64,000 bases of DNA from Candidatus Nitrotoga sp. AM1P. Its GTDB lineage: Bacteria > Pseudomonadota > Gammaproteobacteria > Burkholderiales > Gallionellaceae. This document shows, piece by piece, positions 26,641-36,309 of this stretch. Both the position numbers and the translations under genes were made by a program. Numbering within the stretch: position 1 is the stretch's first letter; every line of letters starts with the position of its first letter. Under the pieces are notes generated by a model. The model was not told the DNA's origin, made no database searches, and saw only the letters and a program-made list of their open reading frames with translations. The stretch is taken from assembly GCF_013168275.1 (NCBI RefSeq), contig NZ_AP019547.1:2046001-2110000 (forward strand), in the 5' to 3' direction.

Positions 26641-27405
26641 TCAGCTTCGAGCGACCCGAAAACTGTCACGGATGCGTAGTATTTGTACACGATCAAGGTT
26701 CTTCGCTAATGCCACTTGGCGGTTATTGCATTCTTGAACGGGCAGGCGGCCTTGATACTTTTCCATAAACTTTGCACTAAATGCAGCGTATTTCTCACAA
26801 TAATTTCCGCGCGATTGATGGGCTATTAAAATATCCTTGCATACTGCCAATTTGAATCCGGCTAAATAGGCTGCGAAGGTAAAATCGGTATCATAGATAT
26901 GGAAGCCATCGAAATTTTGTTCATCGAAGCGTATTTCATTGACCACCCGTCGATTCACGGCAAAGAAAAACCCGTCCAAAGCTTGAATCCCTTCAACGAC
27001 CACCGAACTGACTCCGCCCCACACCCCCAAGTCGAAGTGAGTACCGGGCCATACATCAGCGGTCACCGGGTAAATCACAGTGCCGTGCATGTAGGGATCT
27101 CCCGCGAACCCCCAGTTGCTGGCGACTAAGTGAGTTGTGCCGGCACAGCCGACCACGTCATAGACTTGAAGATATTGGCATAAAAGAGGGTAAAAATCGG
27201 GTGAGATTATCTCGATGTCATCATGGCAAAAAATCAGGATATCGCCTCGACTTTGATTGATGCCACGGTTATAGCCTTCGCACAGTGACTGCGCGTCGTG
27301 GATGCCGATTATCTCAAACGGCGCGTTCCCTAACAGCTCCGTGTAGTTTTTCGAGACGAACACGAATTTTTCCGGACTGATGCTGCAAATGATAATTGAA
27401 ATCAT
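26641..27405 (-). CDS. GT2-type (A-fold) glycosyltransferase
   Basis: ATG 27405 gives 254 residues. The start MISIIICSI, a central IFCHDDIEI (DxD-like metal site), LDGFFFAVNRR and the acceptor-side FDGFHIYDTDFTFAAYLAG match family-2 glycosyltransferases that recognise a polypeptide or glycan. It begins 35 bases after the TPR-GT41 gene and is the last gene of a four-gene minus-strand operon. The longer ORF reaching 27567 overlaps the upstream gene and is not needed. Confidence 0.85.
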   Translation of the reverse strand: MISIIICSISPEKFVFVSKNYTELLGNAPFEIIGIHDAQSLCEGYNRGINQSRGDILIFCHDDIEIISPDFYPLLCQYLQVYDVVGCAGTTHLVASNWGFAGDPYMHGTVIYPVTADVWPGTHFDLGVWGGVSSVVVEGIQALDGFFFAVNRRVVNEIRFDEQNFDGFHIYDTDFTFAAYLAGFKLAVCKDILIAHQSRGNYCEKYAAFSAKFMEKYQGRLPVQECNNRQVALAKNLDRVQILRIRDSFRVARS

Positions 27406-27439
27406 GTTATTGGGCCTCGTATCAACCGAGATATGGCTA

Positions 27440-29593
27440 CTAACCGCCACATTGCACGTTGAATTCAGAATGATAAAACGATTCCATTTGACGTAACGAC
27501 TTTTCCATATTGAAGATGCTATTACTACGGGTAATAATGCGTTGCACAACTTGCTGGCGCCATGCACTGTCTGTGCCGATCTTGATAGCTATCTCACTAT
27601 AGCCATCTTGGTTTTTAGCTATAAGTTCATCCAACTCCATGCATTTCAGCATTCCATAGCTTTGCCGACCGCGCATGAACTCTCCCGGCAAAGTTACCAC
27701 GGGTAAGCCGCAGGCGAGCGCATCCAGAGTGGTGTTGCCGCCAGACCAATACAGGGTATCGAGCATCACATCACACAACATATTGACGCGTAAATAATCC
27801 CCATGTGCCATTGAGGGCAGAATAATACCGCGCCCTTGCAACTCCAGGCCGCGCGCGCGCAGGGTCTGCGCCAGCCGGGCAAAAAAGGCGTTGGTAATGT
27901 TGGGGTGGCGGCCGGCAAACAGCACGATGACACCATTTGGGTCGCGCTCAAGAATGTTCACCAGCAGGGCATCATTGTCTGGGTGGATTTTGAATAATGA
28001 TTGCGGGCATAAATACAGCGTTTTGCCTTCTGGTAACGCAAAGTCGACACGGCGTGCTGGTGTGGGTAGCACAGGCTTGCTGTAATAAGTGCCTAGACCC
28101 TCGATCAATATCAATTTTTCTGAATAATGAAGCTCGGCGTTATCGGGCTCCATTGCGGCGCTGGAAAAATAGTAGTCGATATTTTTGTGGCCGCTCGTCA
28201 CAGGGTGTCCCCAGCCGGCACATTGCACCGGTGCCAGTCGCATGGCCGCCAGCAGAAAACTGGTGTTATCCATACCGAGCTCTGGATAAACCAGGATATC
28301 CAGGTCATCCGTCAGCACAGTATTGGCAATGCTACCCGACGAAACAGGGCCCGCGACAAGGTGGCGAAAATGGTCACAAGCGTCGACAATTTCCTGGGTA
28401 ACAGCATCTGTTTCCTGACGGGTATGATAGACAAAAATTTCAAATTGCTCACGATCGAGTCTCGTGATCCAACTGCGAAAATACATCCCGACCGTGCAAT
28501 TTCTGAAAAAGCTGGACAGATAACCGATGCGCAAGCGGCGTCCCGCTGCATCTTTTTTCGCGCGTGGCTGCATGAATTGCGGCGCAATTTTTTCCAGCAT
28601 GGCCGCCACAAAATGTGCATAGTCTGTTTGCAAACTCTTATCGTCCAGACCCTGGTAGGCCAGGTAAAAATTACTCCAGCGCAGTTCGTCCAATAATTTT
28701 TCGGGCGGATTGTGAGAAATAAAGTTCGGGATATTTGCGTGCAGAATTTTCAATCCGTTAGCGAATCGCTGACGCGCTTCCAGTAAATCAATCTGATTGC
28801 GATATACGGCGGGCAACGACAGTAAGGCACCGAGTGCCGATTTCAGTTCATGCGGAATCAGCGTTTGCGCTTGCCGATAGGCAGCAAGCGTTTGTTCGAT
28901 GCGGCCTTGCTCCCAGAACACGCGGGCAAGTTTATTGAGTTCCGCGCCATTCTTGCCCGGCTTCATTTGCACGGCATGAGTGAAACTGGCTTCCGCTTCA
29001 TCGAGCTTGCCCAGTTGGTGCTGAACAGAACCGAGATAGTTGTAGGCCTGAACGTGCTCCGGTTTCAAGCGAAGCGCATGGTTGAAACTGGTTTCCGCCA
29101 GATTGAGTTGTCCCATATCCAGGTGAGTGATACCCAGGTTGTAATGAGCCAGCGCATAATCCGGTTTCAGCAGCGCAGCTTGTGCAAACTGCTGCTGAGC
29201 GCCAGCGAGATCACCCAGCGCTCGAAGCGAGGTGCCCAGATTGTTAAAAGCTCCGGGATAGTCCGGTTTGTGATGGATTGCATCGCGGAAATTTGCTGCG
29301 GCTTGCTCGAAGCGTTTTTGGTCATGCAGGATAATGCCGATATTGTTGTAAGCCTCAGCATAATCTGGCTTCACGCGAATTGCATTTCGCAAGCTGGCGA
29401 TGGCTTCATCTGGCCGGTGCAGATCTTCCAGCGTGAGTCCGCGCAGAAAATGATTGCGCGAATCTTGCGGGTTGAGAGCAATGGCTTGATCAAGATAGGC
29501 CAGTGCTCGCTCCAAATTACCGGTTTGTCGCGCCAGTGCGGCAGCCTGTTGCAACGCCTCGGCCTGATTAAGTAAATCAACGCTATCAGTCAT
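27440..29593 (-). CDS. TPR-GT41 glycosyltransferase (SPINDLY/OGT-like), copy C
   Basis: This 717-residue protein has about six N-terminal TPRs (first 230 residues; LNPQDSRNHFLRGLTLEDL and similar 34-residue units), a linker, then a GT41 catalytic region. Landmarks are LRIGYLSSFFRNCTVGM, GWGHPVTSGHKNIDYYF, CPQSLFKIHPDND with the nucleotide-binding lysine, and LYWSGGNTTLDALACGLPVV. GT41 enzymes add a sugar to Ser/Thr (or Asn in HMW1C types) of proteins. It closely resembles copy A (33585) but is more distant from copy B, and sits 15 bases downstream of copy B. Confidence 0.9.
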   Translation of the reverse strand: MTDSVDLLNQAEALQQAAALARQTGNLERALAYLDQAIALNPQDSRNHFLRGLTLEDLHRPDEAIASLRNAIRVKPDYAEAYNNIGIILHDQKRFEQAAANFRDAIHHKPDYPGAFNNLGTSLRALGDLAGAQQQFAQAALLKPDYALAHYNLGITHLDMGQLNLAETSFNHALRLKPEHVQAYNYLGSVQHQLGKLDEAEASFTHAVQMKPGKNGAELNKLARVFWEQGRIEQTLAAYRQAQTLIPHELKSALGALLSLPAVYRNQIDLLEARQRFANGLKILHANIPNFISHNPPEKLLDELRWSNFYLAYQGLDDKSLQTDYAHFVAAMLEKIAPQFMQPRAKKDAAGRRLRIGYLSSFFRNCTVGMYFRSWITRLDREQFEIFVYHTRQETDAVTQEIVDACDHFRHLVAGPVSSGSIANTVLTDDLDILVYPELGMDNTSFLLAAMRLAPVQCAGWGHPVTSGHKNIDYYFSSAAMEPDNAELHYSEKLILIEGLGTYYSKPVLPTPARRVDFALPEGKTLYLCPQSLFKIHPDNDALLVNILERDPNGVIVLFAGRHPNITNAFFARLAQTLRARGLELQGRGIILPSMAHGDYLRVNMLCDVMLDTLYWSGGNTTLDALACGLPVVTLPGEFMRGRQSYGMLKCMELDELIAKNQDGYSEIAIKIGTDSAWRQQVVQRIITRSNSIFNMEKSLRQMESFYHSEFNVQCGG

Positions 29594-29608
29594 GGCTGCA
29601 TTGAATAT

Positions 29609-32600
29609 TCATCGTGATACTACGATGCCTTTCTGCATTAACGCCTGTCGATAAGCTTCTTCCAGATGGCGCACATGGTCATCCATGTTGACTAACGGAG
29701 AGTTGGCCAAACCGCGCCGGATAGCATCCGTAACACTGGCGTAGAACGTTTGATCATTTGCGAGGCGTTTGGCGATGTCGATAAATTCCTGTTCGTTGCA
29801 AGCAATCGTTGCCGTTACGCCAAGGTTCGTCAGAATGCTGAAGCCAGTGCGTTCACCATGCCGTTCCCCGCACAGCGTGACTACCGGCACGCCCATGTCC
29901 AGCGCTTCCAGCGTGCCATTGACGCCGCCATACGGCAATGTATCCAATACCATGTCAACCAGGGTATAACGCGCTTGGTTGTGAGCGTCATCTTTGCCAG
30001 GCGGGATAAAGACGACGCGAGATGCTGCTATGCCAGCCACCTTGAGCCGTTGCAGATAGCTGGCTTTAGCTTCAATGTTGGGCGGCGAGAACGCGAGTAC
30101 CGCATTCGGCAGCGCTTCCAGCACCCGGCGCCACAACGCGAGGCAGCGCGGACTCAGCTTAATCAAGCTGACAAAAGCACCCAGCACGATAGCGTGCTTT
30201 CCTATGCCGAATTTTTTACGCTGATAGTTGTGCTGGCTGGCTGGTGCAATGTGGCGATAAGGAAAGACACAGCCCTGCATCGGCAACAGGCGCTCCAACA
30301 AATACGCCTGGTTTGCTGGAGTGTCGGCGAAATGATCAGTCAGCTTAAAATCGATGCTTTCCAGCCCCACTGCCCCGGCGCTGGCAATATGGGTAATCTG
30401 CACGCGCGCTGGCTTGTATGCCAGAATGGCTGGCAGACTACCCTTGGTATGGGTGGACAGATCCACCAGAATATCCAGATTGTCCTCGGCAATGCGATTT
30501 GCCGCACTGAGCGCGTCGAGATTTGCGATGCCGACAAACCGGTGGCTGCAGGCACGGAAGCGCTCGGTCCACGCATCTTGCTGCGATGACAGCGAATAGC
30601 AGTACACCTCGAATTGCCCGGTATCATGACGGGAAATGGCCTGATATATCATTTTTCCCATCACATGATCGCGCAGATCGGCTGACAAATAGCCAAGCCG
30701 GATCTTGCCGCCGGCGGCGCGCGCGGGCAGCGACAATGGGGGGGTATAAACCTGCTTGCTCAACTTATTGTAGCGCTGATACAGGGCAAGCAGACGCTCT
30801 GGAGGAAAATCAAAAGACAAAAGTAAAAACAGCATTTCCTCCAACCGATCCAGTGCATCGGCGGCATTGAATAACGCATACTTATCGCCCAGCAACTCAT
30901 CCAGATACGCCTGTTGCTGTTCGACTTCACCCAGGTACTGGCAGGCTTGCAGGCCATACACCGCGAGCATGACAGAGGGCAGTGCGTGGCGCCGGAACTG
31001 TTTAAAATTTTCCAGCCACAAATTGATTTTTCCGCCATCGAACAATACATCGCCCAGATGGTAATAGGCCGGTGCATGATCCGGCTGAATACGCAGGATT
31101 TGTTGGTAGCAGGCAACAGCGCGTTCGAGCATGCCTTGCTGCTGGAACAATACGCCCAGGTTGAATAATGCCTCGGTATTGTTCGGCTCCAGCGCCAGGG
31201 CACGATGATAGGTGGCCATTGCCACGTCTGGCATACCTTGTTTTTGATATACCACGCCCAGATTGAAATACGCAGAGGATTCCTGCGGCTGACTTTGGAT
31301 CGCCTGCTGCAAGATAGTGATGGCTTGCGGCAGATGTCCAGCCCCGGTCAGGGCGCGGCCCAGCCCGTTCAGCGCTGCAAAATGGCTGGGCTTGATTTGC
31401 AGCGCCTTGTTAAAGCCGGCGACCGCCTCCTCCATATGTCTCTGCTTCAGATAAAGGTTGCCAAGTGCCAGATGCGCATCAAGATAGTTCGGGCTAATCG
31501 CAATTGCACGTTGAAGTTGCACGATGGCGTCATCTTCCTGGCTGGTTTGTTCCAGCAGTACGCCGTATAAATAGAGGGCTGCGGCATGGTCGGGCTCATG
31601 CACTAGTACTTGCCGGTAATGGTCTGCTGCTTCCGTCAAATTGTTGGCCTGGTGTTGCCGCACGCCTTTCTGGAACAGCGCTTTATTATCGTCGTTTGCG
31701 ATTGAATCTTTTAAGGGGCATTGGGCAATAGCATGACAATAAGCGTCTTCCAGATGCCGAGTGTAAGCATCCATGTCAACCAGCGGCGAATCGACAAGAC
31801 CGCGCCGAATCTGTTCCACCACCGTACTGCGCCAGCCGGTGTCAATTGCCAGACGGCAAGCAAGATCGATATATTCGGCTTCACTGTGAGCGATTGTTTC
31901 AGGCACGCCGAGGTTCATCAAAATACTGTAGGACGTGCGTTCGCTATGACGCTGACCACACAATGTGACCACCGGCACGCCCATATCCAGCGCTGCCAGC
32001 GTAGTATCACCACCGCTGTAGGGAAACGTATCGAGGGCCATATCCAGCAGCGCATAACGTGCGCGGTTAAACTGCTCGTCCTTTGCCGCAGGGATGAACT
32101 TCACTCGTGCCGAATCAATTCCGGCCGCAGCAATTTGACGTAAATAGCTGGCTTTTTCGTTTTCTTTCAGGGGCGAAAATGCCAGCACGGCATGTTCGAC
32201 CTTCGTCATGATGGCAGCCCAGGTCTGCAAACTACGCGGGCTGAACTTCATTATGTTAGCGAATACGCCCAATACCACTGCATTTTCGGCAATGCCTAAC
32301 TCGGCCCGGCTTAAATGAATATCCGAAGCAGGTTCAACATGGTGAAAGGGGAAAAGACAACCTTCCATCGGTAACAGCTTTTCGATCAAATATGCCGCAT
32401 TTTCCGGCACGTCGGCATAATGATCGGTCAGCTTGTAATCAACCGTATCCAGGCCTATGGCACCGTGAGCGCCGAGGTGAGTGATTAGCATCCGTGCCGG
32501 TTTGTAAGCAAGGATCAACGCATTGGAATAGGAGGTGTGGTTGCACAGATCGATCAGTATATCGAGGTCGTCTTCGGCAATCATCTTGGCGGCTTGCCGC

Positions 32601-33574
32601 ACGGACAGCGTGTGCACATCAACGAATTTATCACTGATCGTGACAAATTGCGTGGTGAGTGCATCTACCTGGCTCGCCAGGGAATACAGATGCAATTCAA
32701 ACTGGCTGCGATCATGGCGCGCCAGCACTTCGACCATAAGTTTGCCCATCACATGTACCCGAAAATCCGCCGACAAATAGCCTATGCGCAATTTTGTGCG
32801 CTGCGTACGGTAGGGAGAAACGAGCGGAAATTCGGAGAAATGTTGGCGTTTCACTGCCTGATTGTAGGCATGGTACAAGCGCAATAGCTGCGCTTGTGGC
32901 AGATCGAAGTACTGCGCCACCCCTAAAATATTATCCAGCACCCCTATATCGCCATCCGTGAGCGGATGTGCAGACAAAGCTTGCAGATAGTTTTGTTCGC
33001 GGGTGAAATCGCCCAGGTAGCGACAGGCGGAAAGTCCGGCAACAAAAAACCAATCGGTTTTATTATCCAGACGCTCATATTTCTTGAATGCATCCAGCCA
33101 TTCCTCGGTACGGTCGAGGAATCTCAACAGTGAACAGAGATTGTCATAAGCTTCCGCATAGTCCGGCGCAATTTCTATCGCCGCCTGAAAGTGCTCCACC
33201 GCCAAACTGAACCGTTTTTGTTTTTTAAGAATCAGGCCTAAATTGAATTGCGCCTGTGGCAGCCTGGAATTGCTTGCCAAGGCGCGGCTGTAGGACTGCC
33301 GGGCGTCATCCAGGCGCTCCAGCGTTTGAAAGATATTACCCAGATTGTTATGTGCCTCGGCAAAATCAGGATTAATTTCGATGGCGCGCTGGTAACTGGC
33401 AATTGCCGCATCGGTTTGATTCAGAAATTGCAGCGCTAGTGCCAAATTGTAATGACACTGTGGGTGCTCGGGCTGCAGCGTCAGAACTTGTCGATAGATC
33501 ATCATGGCGTCCACTAACCGTCCAGCTTGATGATGCTGCACTGCCTGTTGAAACAAATTGCCGGGGTTATTCAT
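29609..33574 (-). CDS. Double TPR-GT41 glycosyltransferase, copy B (internally duplicated)
   Basis: This 1321-residue protein is built as TPR-GT41-TPR-GT41. TPRs occupy about 1-150. GT module 1 spans about 260-615, with KLRIGYLSADFRVHVMGKLM, THLGAHGAIGLDTVDYKLTD, NIMKFSPRSLQ and FPYSGGDTTLAALDMGVPVV. TPRs 630-870 come next, then GT module 2 repeats the same landmarks (IRLGYLSADLRDHVMGKMI, LIKLSPRCLALW, LPYGGVNGTLEALDMGVPVV). Both modules keep the lysine and histidine regions, so both could be active. The arrangement implies internal tandem duplication. It lies between copies A and C with gaps of 10 and 15 bases. Confidence 0.9.
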   Translation of the reverse strand: MNNPGNLFQQAVQHHQAGRLVDAMMIYRQVLTLQPEHPQCHYNLALALQFLNQTDAAIASYQRAIEINPDFAEAHNNLGNIFQTLERLDDARQSYSRALASNSRLPQAQFNLGLILKKQKRFSLAVEHFQAAIEIAPDYAEAYDNLCSLLRFLDRTEEWLDAFKKYERLDNKTDWFFVAGLSACRYLGDFTREQNYLQALSAHPLTDGDIGVLDNILGVAQYFDLPQAQLLRLYHAYNQAVKRQHFSEFPLVSPYRTQRTKLRIGYLSADFRVHVMGKLMVEVLARHDRSQFELHLYSLASQVDALTTQFVTISDKFVDVHTLSVRQAAKMIAEDDLDILIDLCNHTSYSNALILAYKPARMLITHLGAHGAIGLDTVDYKLTDHYADVPENAAYLIEKLLPMEGCLFPFHHVEPASDIHLSRAELGIAENAVVLGVFANIMKFSPRSLQTWAAIMTKVEHAVLAFSPLKENEKASYLRQIAAAGIDSARVKFIPAAKDEQFNRARYALLDMALDTFPYSGGDTTLAALDMGVPVVTLCGQRHSERTSYSILMNLGVPETIAHSEAEYIDLACRLAIDTGWRSTVVEQIRRGLVDSPLVDMDAYTRHLEDAYCHAIAQCPLKDSIANDDNKALFQKGVRQHQANNLTEAADHYRQVLVHEPDHAAALYLYGVLLEQTSQEDDAIVQLQRAIAISPNYLDAHLALGNLYLKQRHMEEAVAGFNKALQIKPSHFAALNGLGRALTGAGHLPQAITILQQAIQSQPQESSAYFNLGVVYQKQGMPDVAMATYHRALALEPNNTEALFNLGVLFQQQGMLERAVACYQQILRIQPDHAPAYYHLGDVLFDGGKINLWLENFKQFRRHALPSVMLAVYGLQACQYLGEVEQQQAYLDELLGDKYALFNAADALDRLEEMLFLLLSFDFPPERLLALYQRYNKLSKQVYTPPLSLPARAAGGKIRLGYLSADLRDHVMGKMIYQAISRHDTGQFEVYCYSLSSQQDAWTERFRACSHRFVGIANLDALSAANRIAEDNLDILVDLSTHTKGSLPAILAYKPARVQITHIASAGAVGLESIDFKLTDHFADTPANQAYLLERLLPMQGCVFPYRHIAPASQHNYQRKKFGIGKHAIVLGAFVSLIKLSPRCLALWRRVLEALPNAVLAFSPPNIEAKASYLQRLKVAGIAASRVVFIPPGKDDAHNQARYTLVDMVLDTLPYGGVNGTLEALDMGVPVVTLCGERHGERTGFSILTNLGVTATIACNEQEFIDIAKRLANDQTFYASVTDAIRRGLANSPLVNMDDHVRHLEEAYRQALMQKGIVVSR

Positions 33575-33584
33575 GGATGATTAA

Positions 33585-35795
33585 TTAATTACAATTGTTA
33601 TCAGTATCTAAATTTGATGATCGAGCATTAGAGGCAGCTACAAAAAATTGCTCCATCTGGCGCAATGGCGTCTCCACAGCAAAGATAACGTCGCTATTTG
33701 TGTTTATATGTTGCACAACTTGCTGATGCCAAGCGCTATCCGTGCCAAGTCTGGTTGCTATCTCTATATAATCTTTGTGATCGTGCGCGATTAGCTCATT
33801 CAAGCCCATGCACTTCAACATACCGTAGCTTTGCCGCCCGCGCATGAATTCGCCTGGCATCGTTACCACGGGTAAACCGCAGGCCAGCGCATCCAGCGTT
33901 GTATTTCCGCCAGACCAATGCAGGGTATCGAGCATGACGTCACACAACATATTGACGCGCAAATAATTTTCATGGGCCATGCGCGGCAAAATTTTAATTT
34001 GACCGCTTTTCTCCATCCCGCTTTCATCAAATACATTTTCGAGCCGCTTCATGAAAGCACGTGTAATTGACATATCAGTGGCCTGAAAAAATACCAGTAC
34101 AGCATTTTTATTTCGTGCCAGAATTTCCAGCATCAGCCTATCGTTATCGGGATGAATTTTATATAACGACTGCGGGCAAAGATAAAGAACGCGCTCCTCT
34201 GGCAATGAAAAGTCTGAGCGCTTGGCGGAAGAAGGAAGTACCGGTTTTAAATAGCACGTTCCGATGCCCTCCAACAATATCAATTGCTCACTATAGTGAG
34301 CCTGTGCATTTTCTGGCTCCATTAATGCACTGGAAAAGAAATAATCTATATTGGCATGGCCGGTGGTTACCGGATGTCCCCAGGCAGCGCATTGTATTGG
34401 TGCCAAGCGCATCGCTGCCAATACCAATGCCCCCGGATCCATACCAATTTCTGGATAAATCAAAATATCCAGCTGGTCTTTCTTAACCTCCCTGCCAATA
34501 TGACCAACATCGCCAACAAGATGTTTATAGCTGTCAGAAGCATTGGAGAACTCTTGAGTTACCTGATCCTGTATATGCCCAATGTAGTAGCAATAAATTT
34601 CAAACTTCCCTCTGTCAAGAGAAGTAACCCAGCTTTTAAAATAAGATCCGACGGTGCAATCGCGCATAAAACTCGACAAAAAACCAATGCGCAACCGTCG
34701 TTGGCTGGCTGTGGGATCTTGCTTTATGGGCTGCATTAAATCCGGAGCCGCAACCCGAAGAATATCCGCCACAAAATGTGCATATTCCACTTGCAAAAAT
34801 TTATCATCCTGACCTTGATAAGCCAAATAAAAATTGGCCCAGCTCAATCCTGACAATAATTCTTTTGGTTCTACTTCAAGGAAATTTTCGGTGTTATCCC
34901 GTAAAGCCTTCAGACTCTCTGTGTAACGTTTGCGTACCGTCAACAGTTCTGTGGTATTGGAATAAATCGCGGGTAACGCCAAGTGAACGCCGATGAATGC
35001 CTTCAAACCATTGGGTTTTAATGACAAAGCACGCTGATAAACGGTTGTCGCCTCGGCATGCTTGCTCTGTTCCTTTAAAGCATAGGCCAAGTTGTTTAGC
35101 ACTTGAATATTACCTGGATCGAAAACGAGCGCTCGGCGTAATACTTTCTCGGCCTCTTCCATCTTCCACTGCACAATAAGGACATGTCCCAATCCAAAAT
35201 GAGCATAAATATTATCCGGCTGAAGTTCAATGGATTTACGGTAACAGCTCTCAGCCTCTTCTACTCTTGCTTGTGATTGATATGCGTTGCCCAAATTGTT
35301 GTAAGCGAGCACATAGTCTGGTTTTAACCGTACTGCTTCCAGAAAAGCAACCGTTGCCTCGCCAATTTTTCCCTGTAACTTAAATACATTTCCGAGGTTA
35401 TTCCAAGCTTGGGGGAAATCGGGAAGAAATTTTAACGCCAGGCTAAAATTAGCAGCCGCCTCATCGAAACTCCCCTTAATTTGATATAGCGTACCCAACT
35501 GATTATATGCTTGGGCAAAATTTGGATTCAGTTCAAGTGCCTTACAAAAATATCCTGCTGCTTCGTCAAATTTCCCTTGCGCCTGCGACACTAAACCCAA
35601 GGCAAACCAATAATGTGGCTGCTTTGAGTCAGCCTGTATTGCCTTATTAAAATAACTTGCTGACTGTTCGAAATTTTTTGAATTAAAAGCCTTCAATCCC
35701 AACTGATAGAGAGCCTCTGGGTGATCAGAAGCGCCAATCGAAACTGGCTGATTTTTATTTTGCATTTTTGATGCCTTAAGGATTTTCTTATGCAT
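33585..35795 (-). CDS. TPR-GT41 glycosyltransferase, copy A
   Basis: This is the first gene of the operon. It has about 736 residues (or 726 from ATG 35765), with seven or so TPRs in the first 280 residues and a GT41 module. The GT41 landmarks are LRIGFLSSFMRDCTVGSYF, AWGHPVTTGHANIDYFF, CPQSLYKIHPDND and LHWSGGNTTLDALACGLPVV. It is a paralogue of copy C. The target is unknown; tandem TPR-GT41 genes in bacteria are often linked to glycosylation of surface or secreted proteins. A divergent promoter region separates it from the methyltransferase at 36310. Confidence 0.9.
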   Translation of the reverse strand: MHKKILKASKMQNKNQPVSIGASDHPEALYQLGLKAFNSKNFEQSASYFNKAIQADSKQPHYWFALGLVSQAQGKFDEAAGYFCKALELNPNFAQAYNQLGTLYQIKGSFDEAAANFSLALKFLPDFPQAWNNLGNVFKLQGKIGEATVAFLEAVRLKPDYVLAYNNLGNAYQSQARVEEAESCYRKSIELQPDNIYAHFGLGHVLIVQWKMEEAEKVLRRALVFDPGNIQVLNNLAYALKEQSKHAEATTVYQRALSLKPNGLKAFIGVHLALPAIYSNTTELLTVRKRYTESLKALRDNTENFLEVEPKELLSGLSWANFYLAYQGQDDKFLQVEYAHFVADILRVAAPDLMQPIKQDPTASQRRLRIGFLSSFMRDCTVGSYFKSWVTSLDRGKFEIYCYYIGHIQDQVTQEFSNASDSYKHLVGDVGHIGREVKKDQLDILIYPEIGMDPGALVLAAMRLAPIQCAAWGHPVTTGHANIDYFFSSALMEPENAQAHYSEQLILLEGIGTCYLKPVLPSSAKRSDFSLPEERVLYLCPQSLYKIHPDNDRLMLEILARNKNAVLVFFQATDMSITRAFMKRLENVFDESGMEKSGQIKILPRMAHENYLRVNMLCDVMLDTLHWSGGNTTLDALACGLPVVTMPGEFMRGRQSYGMLKCMGLNELIAHDHKDYIEIATRLGTDSAWHQQVVQHINTNSDVIFAVETPLRQMEQFFVAASNARSSNLDTDNNCN

Positions 35796-36309
35796 GATAT
35801 ATCTACATAAACGGCATTAATTACCCATAGACGTGAATCCTAATTAAACGCAACATCCCACTGCTTTCTCAACAAAATCCTTCCGGTGCCTCAAACAGCT
35901 GTCTTCAACTATTTTGCTGCCGATGGGGAAGTGCAAATTATTAAGTCTGAATACTCAATTCTCCGAGTAGCGGTGATTACGTATATAATTTGCAACGAGT
36001 GTGAGCAAGGGAAGAGAGTGAAGCACTCTTTTGCAAGCTAAAACGAAATGCGCCTCAGCCACGACTAGATAAGACATCAAAGCAATACCACATGCCGAGA
36101 ATAAGGACGCAGTATAGCAAAAATGCTGTCCCGTCAGATTCCACAGCGAGCTTTGATTTATTTGAGCACCCCGGAACTAATACCTGTTTTTGCACAACGA
36201 ACATACGGCCAATAGCATTGGCTCCGCCAATCCGAGTTCGTTGCCGTGATTATCTAAATTTCAATGAATCAATCTCAAACCGTTTAATTAAACTTATCAA
36301 AGACTCCAA
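35796..36309. other. Divergent intergenic region between glycosylation units
   Basis: This 514-base, AT-rich region presumably holds promoters for both directions. A 73-codon plus-strand ORF (36092-36313) overlaps the next start by an ATGA, but it has no ribosome-binding site and its composition is not protein-like, so it is not called. No repeats or hairpins stand out. Confidence 0.5.
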
